DNA from: Natronobacillus azotifigens
Lineage (GTDB): Bacteria; Bacillota; Bacilli; Bacillales; Amphibacillaceae
Direction: 5' to 3'
NCBI RefSeq assembly: GCF_026805325.1
Contig: NZ_JAPRAT010000010.1
Span: 1 to 64,000 of the forward strand
Length of the DNA: 64,000 nt
Each line of letters begins with the position of its first letter. Position 1 is the first letter of the stretch. The position numbers and the translations under genes were made by a program. The notes beneath the pieces were generated by a model, which did not search any database, was not told the DNA's origin, and saw only the letters and a program-made list of their open reading frames with translations. Of this stretch, positions 9,727 through 23,410 are shown in pieces.

Positions 9727-10191
9727 ATGGTTTATCAATTTAGTGTCATCACTCAAGAACAAGCAGAAAATATCGCCTTTAACTGGCATTATGATGGGGA
9801 ATATTCATTTTATGATATGGAAGCTGATGAAGAAGATTTAGCTGAATTTTTACATCCAGAAAAGCGAGGGAATTCAATTTTTGCTGTTACAAAAGAAAAT
9901 GAATTGGTTGCATTCTTTAGTTTTTCTCAAGTTAACGAGAATACCGCTGATATTGGATTGGGGATGAGGCCAGATTTAACTGGTAAAGGAGATGGGATAA
10001 AGTTTTTAAAAGCGGGTATTGACTTTATTCAGTCACAATGTAAACCTAAAAAAATAACATTGTCCGTTGCAACTTTCAATCAAAGAGCGATAAAATTATA
10101 TAGAAAAGTTGGATTTAAAGATGTTGAGACTTTTAGCCAAGATACAAATGGAAGTTTATTTGAGTTTTTAAAGATGGAATATATTTGTTGA
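9727..10191 (+). CDS. GNAT-family N-acetyltransferase
   Basis: A 154-residue single-domain acetyltransferase of the RimI/RimL type. The acetyl-CoA loop is visible as MRPDLTGKGDG near residue 80, followed by the conserved NQRAIKLYRKVGF segment near 117, which packs on the cofactor. GGAGG precedes the ATG. The acceptor substrate is unknown. The gene is flanked on both sides by copies of the two-hairpin repeat, consistent with arrival as an accessory gene between yerC and pcrB. Confidence 0.88.
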   Translation: MVYQFSVITQEQAENIAFNWHYDGEYSFYDMEADEEDLAEFLHPEKRGNSIFAVTKENELVAFFSFSQVNENTADIGLGMRPDLTGKGDGIKFLKAGIDFIQSQCKPKKITLSVATFNQRAIKLYRKVGFKDVETFSQDTNGSLFEFLKMEYIC

Positions 10192-10241
10192 AAACATCTA
10201 GTAAATTAACTAGGAAAGCTTGCATGCAATAAGTGATTTTA

Positions 10242-10335
10242 GCAGGAGTAACCGATGTTAGCCACCTCGAATGGTGCAGCTAACAATCAGTGGGGGGATA
10301 ACTAAAAACCCCCACTGATTGAAGTTTCACTTTAT
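10242..10335 (+). repeat. IS200/IS605-like repeat, copy 4 (3' half)
   Basis: The copy starts at GGAGTAACCGATGTTAGC, keeps the perfect terminal hairpin CAATCAGTGGGGG / CCCCCACTGATTG and ends at TTTAT (10331-10335). The left end and first hairpin are absent. Confidence 0.8.
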
Positions 10336-10412
10336 AAAAATCAACACGTACGATTAAGATAGCGTAAAAGTATAAATATTTGTCTAGATCAGTCTAAAAA
10401 AGATCGATTATT

Positions 10413-10421
10413 TGTTATAAT
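10413..10421 (+). promoter_or_regulatory. Extended -10 promoter for pcrB operon
   Basis: TGTTATAAT is an extended -10 box 36 bases before the pcrB start; no convincing -35 lies 17 bases upstream. It would start transcription of pcrB-pcrA-ligA-camS. Confidence 0.5.
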
Positions 10422-10456
10422 GGAAAGATGGTTACTAGGAAGTGGAGGAGTCATTA

Positions 10457-11146
10457 TTGTATAATCGAAAAGAATGGAAACATGTGTTCAAATTAGATCC
10501 AAACAAATCATTATCCGATGATCAGTTAGATCAAATCTGTCAATCTGGTACAGATGCTATCATTGTAGGAGGCACAGATAATGTGACCCTCGATGGAGTG
10601 TTAGATTTGCTTAGTCATATTCGACGATATACAGTTCCATGTATTTTAGAAGTATCAACATTGGATGCAGTTACACCAGGATTTGATTTTTATTATATTC
10701 CGATGGTGTTAAATAGTAAGGAAAAGAAATGGATGATGGATATACAACATCAGGCCGTAAAAGAATTTGGGCATATGTTAGATTGGAATGAATTAGAGGC
10801 AGAAGGGTATTGTATCGTTAATCCAGAGGCAAAGGCATTTAAGCAAGCAGATTGTAGCATGCCGGATGATGACGATGTGATTGCTTATGCGCAAATGGCA
10901 GAACATTTGTTTCAATTTCCGATTTTCTATCTAGAATATAGTGGTACGTATGGCGATCCCGAATTGGTAAGAAAAGTGAAAGCGGAATTGAACAAAACAC
11001 AGCTCTTTTACGGTGGGGGAATTACCAATGAAACCGAAGCAAGCCAAATGGTAGCACATGCCGATGTGATTGTGGTAGGGAATAGCCTATATGAAGATTT
11101 CGCGGGCGCGCTGAAGACAGTAGCAGTAGCAAAAAATAATAAGTAG
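10457..11146 (+). CDS. pcrB: Heptaprenylglyceryl phosphate synthase PcrB
   Basis: Prenyltransferase that joins heptaprenyl diphosphate to sn-glycerol-1-phosphate, a TIM-barrel enzyme making archaeal-type ether lipid precursors in Bacillales. The 229-residue product begins with the family signature EWKHVFKLDPNK; IIVGGTDN (about residue 36) and the phosphate-binding YGGGITNETEA (about 185) are visible. A TTG start at 10457 fits best: GGAGGAG lies seven bases upstream and the family length is about 228. Transcription runs into pcrA 12 bases later, the usual Bacillus arrangement. Confidence 0.95.
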   Translation: MYNRKEWKHVFKLDPNKSLSDDQLDQICQSGTDAIIVGGTDNVTLDGVLDLLSHIRRYTVPCILEVSTLDAVTPGFDFYYIPMVLNSKEKKWMMDIQHQAVKEFGHMLDWNELEAEGYCIVNPEAKAFKQADCSMPDDDDVIAYAQMAEHLFQFPIFYLEYSGTYGDPELVRKVKAELNKTQLFYGGGITNETEASQMVAHADVIVVGNSLYEDFAGALKTVAVAKNNK

Positions 11147-11158
11147 GAGGCGACCAAT

Positions 11159-15425
<4,267 letters not shown>

Positions 15426-15459
15426 TCTGCCAGATAGAAGCAGGAGAGGAGGAAGAGGA

Positions 15460-16629
15460 ATGTGGAAGATTAAGAGCTTTCTTATTGGTATTGGTACTAT
15501 GCTAATACTAGTCGGTTGTGCGCCGAATTTTTCAACTCGAGAGGAAGTCATCGAAGATTCCATCTCAGAGGAAACACCACAAGAAACAGCGATAATCCCG
15601 AGTTCTCGTGTTTCTGAACAAGAATATCAAGTGTTGCTTCCCTATCGATTAAGTGAATCTAGAGGGGTAATTCTTAATCAAGTAGCCAACCGATTAGATA
15701 TTACGGAAATTGAGAATGGGTTGAGACGTCATTCCACAGACGTGTTTGATCCAGAAACGCACTTCTTTCAAGAGGGACAGAGAATCGGTTCCAGTGAGCT
15801 TTATAGCTGGTTGGAACGTTATTCAGAATCAACAGATCGAGGTTTAAATCCTGAAGTTACTGATCGAAATGAATTGGAAACAGATGAAATCATCGATGAA
15901 GAAAGGGACAATCCTAGGTATCTATCGCATATTCTCGAGCAAAACTATTTAGTGAGAACAGATGAAAATGTCGTTCAATTAGGCGGAATGTCACTTGCGA
16001 TTATCATGAAATCGAATTATCGTTTTCAAACAGAGATCGGCGGACCATACTATTACAAAGACATTGATGAAGATGAAATGCTTGAACAAGTAGACAGTAT
16101 TACAAGCGAGGTAATCCAAAGAATCCGAGCCAAAGATGGATTGCAGGAGGTGCCGATCATGGTTGCCATATACCGTGAAGCCGCTCGTGATGGTCTTGTA
16201 CCAGGTAACTATGTGATGAAAACCACCGTACAAGGTGGAAGTAGCTCTGTTGGTAGTTGGGAGCCAATTGATGAGGAGTATGTGCTGTTCCCGTCGTCAA
16301 GTGGTAGAGATAAAGATCCAGATTTAGCTGCAACTATTGAAGAGTTCACCTCTGACATTGCTGATTTTTTCCCGAATTATGTCGGTGTGATTGGAGAAGG
16401 TTTTTATGAGGGTGATCAATTACGAAAACTCACGTTAGAAATTCCTATTCAATTTAGGGGGAAAGCAGAAACAATAGGGTTTACTCAATATGTCTATGGT
16501 CTGATTATGGATGGCTTTCAACCGCATTATGACCTAGAGATAAACATTAAATCAAACGATCGACAAGAAAGTCTCATTGTTCGCGAGGCGGGAGCAGAAG
16601 AACCAATCATTCATATCTATGATCGATAA
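15460..16629 (+). CDS. camS: CamS-family lipoprotein
   Basis: A 389-residue secreted lipoprotein (YerH in Bacillus, CamS in Staphylococcus). The signal peptide ends in the LVGC lipobox with Cys20. The mature part is a two-domain CamS fold with the conserved FFPNYVGVIGEGFYEG segment. In staphylococci and enterococci, peptides cut from such signal sequences act as conjugation pheromones; here the equivalent peptide would be GTMLILVG, which is inference only. AGGAGAGGAGG precedes ATG 15460. It is the last gene of the pcrB operon, before a structured gap and gatC. Confidence 0.92.
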   Translation: MWKIKSFLIGIGTMLILVGCAPNFSTREEVIEDSISEETPQETAIIPSSRVSEQEYQVLLPYRLSESRGVILNQVANRLDITEIENGLRRHSTDVFDPETHFFQEGQRIGSSELYSWLERYSESTDRGLNPEVTDRNELETDEIIDEERDNPRYLSHILEQNYLVRTDENVVQLGGMSLAIIMKSNYRFQTEIGGPYYYKDIDEDEMLEQVDSITSEVIQRIRAKDGLQEVPIMVAIYREAARDGLVPGNYVMKTTVQGGSSSVGSWEPIDEEYVLFPSSSGRDKDPDLAATIEEFTSDIADFFPNYVGVIGEGFYEGDQLRKLTLEIPIQFRGKAETIGFTQYVYGLIMDGFQPHYDLEINIKSNDRQESLIVREAGAEEPIIHIYDR

Positions 16630-16638
16630 CAGCAAACG

Positions 16639-16794
16639 TAATGTAGTAGTCTTTGGTTCATGTGTTGTTGACTATAGGTTTACCTAAAACGAGAGGATAT
16701 CGGTTGTAAAGCAACGATCAATCGAAATAGCATGTCAGCCTTTCGTATGGTTGATCTTGAGCATAGAACCAGTAGTTGCTAAGTTACTACATTA
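16639..16794 (+). other. Structured intergenic region between camS and gatC
   Basis: TAATGTAGTA (16639-16648) is exactly complementary to TACTACATTA (16785-16794), and inside it GGTTC (16655-16659) pairs with GAACC (16766-16770). Smaller hairpins lie between, for example ATCGGTTG ... CAACGAT. There is no T-box specifier or TGGNACC motif. A folded leader or processed 3' UTR is possible; covariance has not been tested. Confidence 0.4.
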
Positions 16795-16865
16795 TTTGCT
16801 ATTATCATAAGTATTGTTAGATTCGTAAAAGATAACATAAATTTCATTAGTCGGAGGTGACAGAA

Positions 16866-17156
16866 ATGGCCGAGATTTCAAAAGATCAAGTAAGACACGT
16901 AGCACATTTAGCACGTTTAGCCATTACTGAAGAAGAAGTGGAAACAATGACACAGCAACTTGGAGATATTATCCATTATGCAGAGTTATTAAATGACTTG
17001 GATACAAACAATGTAGAACCTACTACTCACGTTTTGGATTTGAAGAATGTTATGCGTAAAGATGAACCAAGAAAGTGGATTGAAAAAGAAGATGCATTAA
17101 AGAACGCACCAGATCACAAGAATGGTCAATTCCGCGTTCCATCAATATTAGAATAG
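16866..17156 (+). CDS. gatC: Asp-tRNA(Asn)/Glu-tRNA(Gln) amidotransferase subunit C
   Basis: Small 96-residue stabilising subunit that wraps around GatA in the transamidosome correcting misacylated tRNAs. The family pattern [16 protein letters not shown] (residues 9-24) and NNVEPTTHV is clear. CGGAGGTG lies seven bases before ATG 16866; the TTG-type start nine bases earlier is less likely. It leads the gatCAB operon, with gatA 16 bases downstream. Confidence 0.96.
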   Translation: MAEISKDQVRHVAHLARLAITEEEVETMTQQLGDIIHYAELLNDLDTNNVEPTTHVLDLKNVMRKDEPRKWIEKEDALKNAPDHKNGQFRVPSILE

Positions 17157-17171
17157 GAGGTTTACAAGCTT

Positions 17172-18641
17172 ATGTCTGTTTTTGATTATACATTAAAAGA
17201 ATTGCAAGAGAAGCTACATAATAAAGAGATTACAGTGAGCGAGTTAGTGAATGCTTCTTTTGACCAAATCGCAGCCGTTGATGGTGATGTGAAAGCATTT
17301 TTAACGTTAAATGAAGAGGCTGCTCGTGCCCAGGCAAAAGAATTAGATGAACAAGTGGAGTCAGCTGATAATCCATTGTTTGGAATTCCGTTAGGCGTGA
17401 AAGATAACATGGTAACCAAAGGATTACGTACAACATGTGCGAGTCAAATCTTAGATAATTTTCATGATCCATTGTATGATGCTACAGTAGTTGAAAAACT
17501 AGCAAAGGAAAATACAGTTACGATCGGAAAATTAAACATGGACGAGTTTGCGATGGGTTCTTCTAACGAAAACTCAAGCTATGAAGGAACAAGAAATCCT
17601 TGGAATACAGATTATGTACCAGGTGGTTCCAGTGGAGGATCGGCAGCAGCTGTTGCGGCTCGCGAAGTATTCTTTTCCCTAGGATCAGATACAGGTGGAT
17701 CTATCCGTCAACCAGCAGCTTTTTGTGGTGTCGTTGGACTAAAACCAACTTATGGATTGGTTTCTCGCTTTGGTTTGGTTGCCTTCGCATCTTCATTAGA
17801 TCAAATCGGCCCAATTACCAAAACAGTAGAAGACAATGCACACCTTTTACAAGCCATTGTCGGACATGATCCAATGGATTCCACATCGGCTAATGTAGCT
17901 ATACCTAACTATTCCGATGCCCTTAAGCAAGATGTAAAGGGATTAAAAATAGCAGTACCGAAAGAGTATTTACAAGAAGGTATCAATGAAGAAGTAAAAA
18001 CAGCGGTAATGAGTGCGCTCAAAGTGTATGAAGACTTAGGGGCAACATGGGAAGAAGTTTCTTTACCACACTCTAGATATGCGGTAGCAGCGTACTACCT
18101 ATTGTCATCCTCTGAAGCTTCTGCCAACCTTGCTCGGTTTGATGGTGTACGCTACGGAGTTCGCTCCGAGAATGCGAAAAACATGATCGACATGTTTAAA
18201 CACTCAAGAAGTGAAGGTTTTGGAGATGAAGTTAAACGTCGAATTATGCTTGGAACATTCGCATTAAGTTCTGGTTATTATGATGCATACTATAAAAAAG
18301 CACAAAAAGTTCGTACACTAATCAAAAATGATTTTGAAAAAGTATTCGAAGACTATGATGTCATTATTGGACCAACTACGCCAACACCTGCATTTAAAGT
18401 AGGCGAAAAAGTAGATGATCCATTAACAATGTATGCGAACGATATTTTAACGATTCCCGTTAACCTTGCTGGCGTCCCAGGTATGTCGATTCCTTGTGGT
18501 TTCAATGAACAAGGTTTACCAATCGGTTTGCAAATTATTGCCAAACACTTTGACGAGAGTATGATCTTTAGAACAGCATATGCTTTTGAGCAAGCAACGG
18601 ATCACCATAAACAACGCCCAGCATTGGGAGGTGCCAAATAA
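17172..18641 (+). CDS. gatA: Asp-tRNA(Asn)/Glu-tRNA(Gln) amidotransferase subunit A
   Basis: Amidase subunit that releases ammonia from glutamine or asparagine for transfer to the tRNA-bound amino acid. The 489-residue amidase-signature protein shows the catalytic Lys in PLGVKDN (about residue 79) and the Ser-rich [12 protein letters not shown] (about 155), whose Ser together with [11 protein letters not shown] (about 178) completes the Ser-cisSer-Lys triad. AGGAGG precedes the ATG. The stop codon overlaps the gatB start (TAATG), so the two are translationally coupled. Confidence 0.97.
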   Translation: MSVFDYTLKELQEKLHNKEITVSELVNASFDQIAAVDGDVKAFLTLNEEAARAQAKELDEQVESADNPLFGIPLGVKDNMVTKGLRTTCASQILDNFHDPLYDATVVEKLAKENTVTIGKLNMDEFAMGSSNENSSYEGTRNPWNTDYVPGGSSGGSAAAVAAREVFFSLGSDTGGSIRQPAAFCGVVGLKPTYGLVSRFGLVAFASSLDQIGPITKTVEDNAHLLQAIVGHDPMDSTSANVAIPNYSDALKQDVKGLKIAVPKEYLQEGINEEVKTAVMSALKVYEDLGATWEEVSLPHSRYAVAAYYLLSSSEASANLARFDGVRYGVRSENAKNMIDMFKHSRSEGFGDEVKRRIMLGTFALSSGYYDAYYKKAQKVRTLIKNDFEKVFEDYDVIIGPTTPTPAFKVGEKVDDPLTMYANDILTIPVNLAGVPGMSIPCGFNEQGLPIGLQIIAKHFDESMIFRTAYAFEQATDHHKQRPALGGAK

Positions 18642-20071
18642 TGAATTTTGAAACAATTATCGGACTAGAGGTCCACGTTGAGCTAAAAACTGATTCGAAA
18701 ATTTTCAGCCCAAGCTTTAATCATTTTGGGGCAGAACCTAATGAGAATATTAGTCCAATCGATTTAGGATATCCAGGTGTTTTGCCAGTCTTAAACGAAA
18801 CAGCCGTAAATTTTGCGATGAAGGCTGCAATGGCGCTAAACTGTGACATTGCGACGGACACAAAATTTGATCGAAAAAATTATTTTTATCCAGATAATCC
18901 TAAAGCTTATCAAATCTCTCAGTTTGATCAACCGATCGGAGAGAATGGTTGGATAGAAATTGAAGTAGAAGGTAAGACAAAACGAATTGGTATTACACGA
19001 CTTCACTTAGAAGAAGATGCAGGTAAATTAACGCACAGTGATGATGGTTATTCATTAGTTGACTTTAATCGCCAAGGTACGCCACTTGTTGAGATTGTTT
19101 CTGAACCAGATTTACGTTCACCAGCAGAAGCATATGCTTACTTGGAAAAATTAAAGAATATTATTCAATATACAGGTGTATCGGACTGTAAAATGGAAGA
19201 AGGATCGCTTCGTTGTGATGCAAATATTTCCCTTCGCCCAATCGGACAAGCTGCTTTTGGTGTAAAAACAGAGTTGAAAAACTTAAATTCCTTCTCTTTC
19301 GTTCAAAAAGGACTAGAATTCGAAGAGGTTCGCCAACAAGAAGTGCTTTTAAATGGTGGAGAGATATTACAAGAAACTCGTCGTTATGATGAACAAACAA
19401 AGAAAACGATCTTGATGCGTGTGAAAGAAGGTTCGGATGATTATCGTTACTTCCCTGAACCGGATTTAGTAAAACTTCACATTGATGATGCGTGGAAAGA
19501 ACGAATTCGTGCGGAAATTCCTGAATTACCGGATGCTCGAAAAGAACGTTACATCAGTGAGTTACAATTACCAGCATATGATGCGATGGTATTAACGAGC
19601 ACGAAAGAAATGTCGGATTTCTTTGAAGCGACGATTAAAGCAGGTGCAGATGTTAAACAAGCATCAAACTGGTTAATGGGTGAAGTATCTGCATACTTAA
19701 ACAAGCAACAAAAAGAACTGCATAATTTGCCTTTAACTGCTGAATCTTTAGCGAAAATGATTCAATTAATTGGTGATGGTACGATTTCTTCTAAGATGGC
19801 GAAAAAAGTATTCGCAGAATTAGTAGAAAACGGAGGCGATCCTAATAAAATTATTAAGGAAAAAGGACTTGTTCAGATTTCAGATGAAGGTCAATTAACT
19901 GAAATTATTAGTGCGATTCTTGATAAAAACGAGCAATCGATTGAAGATTACAAAAATGGTAAAGATAAGGCATTAGGCTTTTTAGTCGGACAAGTAATGA
20001 AAGAAACAAAAGGCCAAGCAAACCCACCAATGGTTAACAAGATTCTATTAGCAGAAATGAATAAGCGATAG
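18641..20071 (+). CDS. gatB: Asp-tRNA(Asn)/Glu-tRNA(Gln) amidotransferase subunit B
   Basis: tRNA-binding kinase/transamidase subunit, 476 residues. The signature [16 protein letters not shown] starts at residue 7, and the PET112 motif [17 protein letters not shown] lies near 145. The C-terminal helical YqeY-like tail runs from about 325 ([14 protein letters not shown]). The one-base overlap with gatA fits coupled subunit production. A terminator-like stem follows at 20088. Confidence 0.97.
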   Translation: MNFETIIGLEVHVELKTDSKIFSPSFNHFGAEPNENISPIDLGYPGVLPVLNETAVNFAMKAAMALNCDIATDTKFDRKNYFYPDNPKAYQISQFDQPIGENGWIEIEVEGKTKRIGITRLHLEEDAGKLTHSDDGYSLVDFNRQGTPLVEIVSEPDLRSPAEAYAYLEKLKNIIQYTGVSDCKMEEGSLRCDANISLRPIGQAAFGVKTELKNLNSFSFVQKGLEFEEVRQQEVLLNGGEILQETRRYDEQTKKTILMRVKEGSDDYRYFPEPDLVKLHIDDAWKERIRAEIPELPDARKERYISELQLPAYDAMVLTSTKEMSDFFEATIKAGADVKQASNWLMGEVSAYLNKQQKELHNLPLTAESLAKMIQLIGDGTISSKMAKKVFAELVENGGDPNKIIKEKGLVQISDEGQLTEIISAILDKNEQSIEDYKNGKDKALGFLVGQVMKETKGQANPPMVNKILLAEMNKR

Positions 20072-20087
20072 AAGAACTTCGCTCGAT

Positions 20088-20130
20088 AAGAGGGGCTACT
20101 GATACACCAAGTATTGGTAGTCTCTTTTCT
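20088..20130 (+). terminator. Terminator after gatB
   Basis: AAGAGGGGCTAC and GGTAGTCTCTT can pair imperfectly (with G-U pairs) around a loop holding TGATACACCAAGTAT, followed by TTTCT. Reasonable as the gatCAB terminator. Confidence 0.55.
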
Positions 20131-20344
20131 CTATACTAGGCATATACTTCTAAGTCTGATAGAATGATGAAGGTTTGATATTTTTCTGATTAAGGGAACT
20201 GTTTTCCAACAACTCTGTTGTATATGGTAAACTAAAGACAGTAATATCTTTCCTCACTTACAAGTTAGCTTAAATCATCAGCGCAAATGAGGATTATTTT
20301 TTGTCCGGTAGGCATATTAGCTAAAACGAAAAAGGGGGATTGGA

Positions 20345-21286
20345 ATGAAGCGAGCACGTATTATCTACAACCCGACCTCGGGACGTGAAGGATTTAAAAA
20401 AGACATTCCAGAAGTATTGCAAAAATTTGAACAAGCAGGTTATGAGACTTCGGTTCACGCAACGACCTGTGCAGGTGATGCAACAGAAGCAGCTAAATGT
20501 GCAGTAGCTCGTGGTTTCGATACAGTTGTTGCGGTAGGCGGAGATGGTACGATAAATGAGGTAATCAATGGAATTGCGGAAGCTGCACATCGACCGAAAT
20601 TGGGAATCATTCCAGCAGGAACAACGAATGATTTTGCACGTGCGCTAGGATTGCCGAAAAATATCAATAAAGCGGTTGAAGTTATTTTAACAGATAAAAC
20701 AAAGGCATTAGATGTCGGACGTGTAAATGGGCACTATTTTGTTAATATTGCAGGTGGTGGAAAGCTGACTGAAGTTTCTTATGAAGTTCCAAGTAAATTA
20801 AAAACTGTACTTGGGCAGCTTGCGTATTTTATCAAAGGCATTGAACTGTTACCAATGCTTCATCCTATTCATACAAAGATTGAGTATGACGGCAATCTGT
20901 TTGAAGAGGAAATTATGCTTTTCTTAGTTGCAAATACCAACTCTGTAGGCGGATTTGAAAAGCTTGCTCCAGAGGCGAAAATGGATGATGGATTATTTGA
21001 TTTACTAGTTTTAAAGAAAACAAACATGGCGGAATTTGTCCGCATTATCTCTGCATTAACACGGGGGAATCACTTTGACGATCCGAAAGTTTTCCATGCT
21101 AGAGCCCGTGAGATTAAGATTCATACAGACGAAAAGATGCAACTCAACATTGATGGGGAATATGGTGGAGTATTACCAGGTGAATTTATTAACTTTAAAC
21201 AGCATATCGAATACTTTGTCCCAACTCCAGAACAATCACAGATGGAAGATGAAAAACTTAGTGAAAAGATAGAGGCTCTCGACTGA
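20345..21286 (+). CDS. dagK: Diacylglycerol kinase DagK
   Basis: Soluble lipid kinase that recycles diacylglycerol to phosphatidic acid during lipoteichoic acid synthesis. The 313 residues have the NAD-kinase-like GGDGTINEVINGI motif near residue 67 and GIIPAGTTNDFARAL near 90, typical of DagK/YtlR/YegS kinases. The start (AAAGGGGG upstream) is firm. Its place between gatB and rlmCD matches yerQ/dagK in B. subtilis. The stop codon lies inside the terminator stem. Confidence 0.93.
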   Translation: MKRARIIYNPTSGREGFKKDIPEVLQKFEQAGYETSVHATTCAGDATEAAKCAVARGFDTVVAVGGDGTINEVINGIAEAAHRPKLGIIPAGTTNDFARALGLPKNINKAVEVILTDKTKALDVGRVNGHYFVNIAGGGKLTEVSYEVPSKLKTVLGQLAYFIKGIELLPMLHPIHTKIEYDGNLFEEEIMLFLVANTNSVGGFEKLAPEAKMDDGLFDLLVLKKTNMAEFVRIISALTRGNHFDDPKVFHARAREIKIHTDEKMQLNIDGEYGGVLPGEFINFKQHIEYFVPTPEQSQMEDEKLSEKIEALD

Positions 21287-21304
21287 TCGAGGGTCTTTTT
21301 TTTA
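21271..21304 (+). terminator. Terminator overlapping the dagK stop
   Basis: AGGCTCTCGA and TCGAGGGTCT pair (two G-U) around CTGA, followed by eight T residues. Confidence 0.85.
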
Positions 21305-21542
21305 GGTGCTTTATTTTTAAATAGATGCAAAAGGTTTTCTAGTATAACAGTAGGGTCTGATGGTTGCTTTCCAATAAGTAAAACGACAGATGACCATTCA
21401 TGGTCATCTGTCGTTTTACTTATTGGAAAGTGTCACGCTATAGCGTGACATGACAAGCGTTAGCTTGTCACCATCAACCCCTTACAAAATATAGCTTCTT
21501 ATTATTTACTAAAAGAATCAGGTTGTTTTCCCGGTTTATCTT
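21301..21542. repeat. Second repeat family, copy A, with large three-armed palindrome
   Basis: About 190 bases here recur with substitutions at 27225-27414. Inside, 21367-21396 and 21401-21430 form a perfect 30-bp stem with loop TTCA. It is followed by the 20-base palindrome TGTCACGCTATAGCGTGACA (21431-21450) and the stem TGACAAGC/GCTTGTCA (21451-21470), all closed by TGATGGT (21358-21364) and ACCATCA (21470-21476). The 3' part contains the hairpin-prone TTTTCCCGGTTTATC tail. It shows no coding content. This is a MITE-like or cruciform element of unknown family. Confidence 0.85.
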
Positions 21543-21760
21543 ACGAAGAAAAATAAAACAACTGGATGGAATGGGTCAATAAAAGATAGTAATTCTCATA
21601 TTTTTAAATAATTAGCGACACATGTGTTAAGAAATTGTCGAGGGCGTGACGACAGCGTTTTTCATATTTCCCGGGAAATGACATCGAATGATGATTACCT
21701 TTCTTTTCTATAAGGTTTTTGATAAACTATGGACAGCGCTAAGAAAAGGACGTTGATACA

Positions 21761-23143
21761 ATGAGCAAACAACAAGCACCTGTAAAAAAGAATGACATAG
21801 TTACATTGAATTTTGAAGATATCACCCACGAAGGAAACGGAGTGGGAAAAATAGATGGATACCCATTGTTTGTACCTAACGCGCTTCCTGGCGAAACGGG
21901 TCAAGTAAAAGCGATCATGGTAAAGAAAAACTTTGCGATTGGAAGATTACTTGAAATCGTCGAAAGAAGTCCAGAACGCGTCGAACCTCCGTGCAACGTA
22001 TACTTTCAATGTGGAGGTTGTCAATTGCAACATATGAGTTACGCGATGCAGTTGAAGATGAAACAGAAACAAGTCGAAAGTGCTTTGCGGAAAATTGGTC
22101 ACATCGATCACATTACCGTTGAATCAACAATTGGCATGGATGATCCATGGCGCTATCGGAACAAAGTGCAAATTCCTGTTGCCGAGCGAGAAGGTCAGTT
22201 AATCACTGGTTTCTATCGTAAAAAGAGCCATGAAATTATTGAAGGAATGGATCGTTGTATCATTACATCAGAAATTAATGATCGGATGGTAGAAGCGGTT
22301 CGTTCGATTGCAGATCGTCTTGGCATACCAGCATATGATGAGCAAAGTCATCGTGGTGTTTTGCGGCACATTATGGCGAGAACAGGAGAAGCTACCGATC
22401 AAACGATGATTGTACTCGTGACAAAAACTGCAGAACTTCCACACAAACAACAATTCATTGATCAGTTGAAAGAAACATTTCCTAATATTACTTCGATCAT
22501 GCAAAATATAAACAAAGAGCGCACGAATGTCATTCTCGGCAAGCAAACGAAATGCCTGTGGGGAGAAGGATACATTTATGATACGATCGGAGATATTCAA
22601 TTTAAGATTTCGGCAAAATCTTTTTATCAAGTGAATCCGAAGCAAACGAAAAAATTGTATGATCAGACATTAGCGTTTGCAGATTTGTCTGGCGGAGAAA
22701 CGGTTATCGATGCTTACTGTGGTATTGGTACGATTTCGCTATTTTTGGCGCAAAAAGCAGGAAAAGTGTATGGTGTCGAGATTGTACCAGAAGCGATCAC
22801 GGATGCAAAAGAAAATGCGAAGCTTAACAAGATGGAAAATGTTGATTTTGTTGTCGGACAGGCAGAGAAAGTAATGCCTTGGTGGACTGCTCAGGGGTTA
22901 AAACCTGATGTGATTGTTGTCGATCCTCCCCGAAAAGGTTGTGAGGAAGAATTGCTAGCAGCCATGATTGCAATGAAACCAGAGCGAATTGTATATGTTT
23001 CCTGTAATCCATCCACATTAGCACGAGATTTGAGGATATTAGAAGATGGTGGCTACCGAACAAAGAAAGTTCAGCCGGTCGATATGTTTCCGCAGACTAG
23101 TCATGTTGAGTGCTGTGCACTACTAACTTATGAGGGAAAATAA
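21761..23143 (+). CDS. rlmCD: 23S rRNA (uracil-C5)-methyltransferase RlmCD
   Basis: SAM-dependent methyltransferase for 23S rRNA uridines (dual-site in Bacillus). The 460 residues begin with a TRAM domain (residues 5-65). An iron-sulfur cluster motif of the type C-x5-C-x2-C follows (CNVYFQCGGCQLQH, about 76-90), with a further Cys in MDRC (about 166). The SAM motif VIDAYCGIGTISLF is near 325, and the catalytic Cys is in YVSCNPSTLARDL near 414. The yefA/yerS position after dagK supports the assignment to RlmCD rather than RumA paralogues. Confidence 0.92.
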   Translation: MSKQQAPVKKNDIVTLNFEDITHEGNGVGKIDGYPLFVPNALPGETGQVKAIMVKKNFAIGRLLEIVERSPERVEPPCNVYFQCGGCQLQHMSYAMQLKMKQKQVESALRKIGHIDHITVESTIGMDDPWRYRNKVQIPVAEREGQLITGFYRKKSHEIIEGMDRCIITSEINDRMVEAVRSIADRLGIPAYDEQSHRGVLRHIMARTGEATDQTMIVLVTKTAELPHKQQFIDQLKETFPNITSIMQNINKERTNVILGKQTKCLWGEGYIYDTIGDIQFKISAKSFYQVNPKQTKKLYDQTLAFADLSGGETVIDAYCGIGTISLFLAQKAGKVYGVEIVPEAITDAKENAKLNKMENVDFVVGQAEKVMPWWTAQGLKPDVIVVDPPRKGCEEELLAAMIAMKPERIVYVSCNPSTLARDLRILEDGGYRTKKVQPVDMFPQTSHVECCALLTYEGK

Positions 23144-23156
23144 AGATGTAACAGTG

Positions 23157-23187
23157 AGCCTTTTTAAGCAAATGAAAGGCTTTTTTC
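23157..23187 (+). terminator. Terminator after rlmCD
   Basis: AGCCTTT pairs with AAAGGCT across a loop of about eleven bases, followed by a T-tract. Confidence 0.8.
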
Positions 23188-23300
23188 TTTATAAAGAATA
23201 ATAAAAAACGGAACTAATTTATTATATTTTCTTCCGTTTTTATGTAAAAAGTTATGATAATATTAAAGAAAATTTAGGTTAAATATTTTAGCTGTTATTC

Positions 23301-23320
23301 AACTAACGAGCAGTTTAGTT
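23301..23320 (+). repeat. Cassette-junction-like motif 1
   Basis: AACTAAC-GAGCA-GTTTAGTT forms a small bulged hairpin. Its TAACGrrGCAG-type core recurs at 24344-24400, 25175-25250, 25690-25762 and, in part, at 34684-34708. It sits in front of the phosphotransferase gene. The function is unknown; see findings. Confidence 0.4.
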
Positions 23321-23410
23321 ACAGAAATGTTGTAATATAGATTTTGTTTATAAAAGATGTGGCTTTTTACAACAAAATGGAGATTGGTTATAAATAGGGG
23401 GGGAAGTTTG

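Noticed and set aside
10442..10456. GTG start for pcrB at 10442
   Set aside because: The GTG lies inside the GGAGGAG ribosome site; the TTG at 10457 gives the family length and N-terminus.
16639..16794. T-box riboswitch before gatCAB
   Set aside because: No TGGNACC antiterminator bulge, specifier loop or terminator is present.
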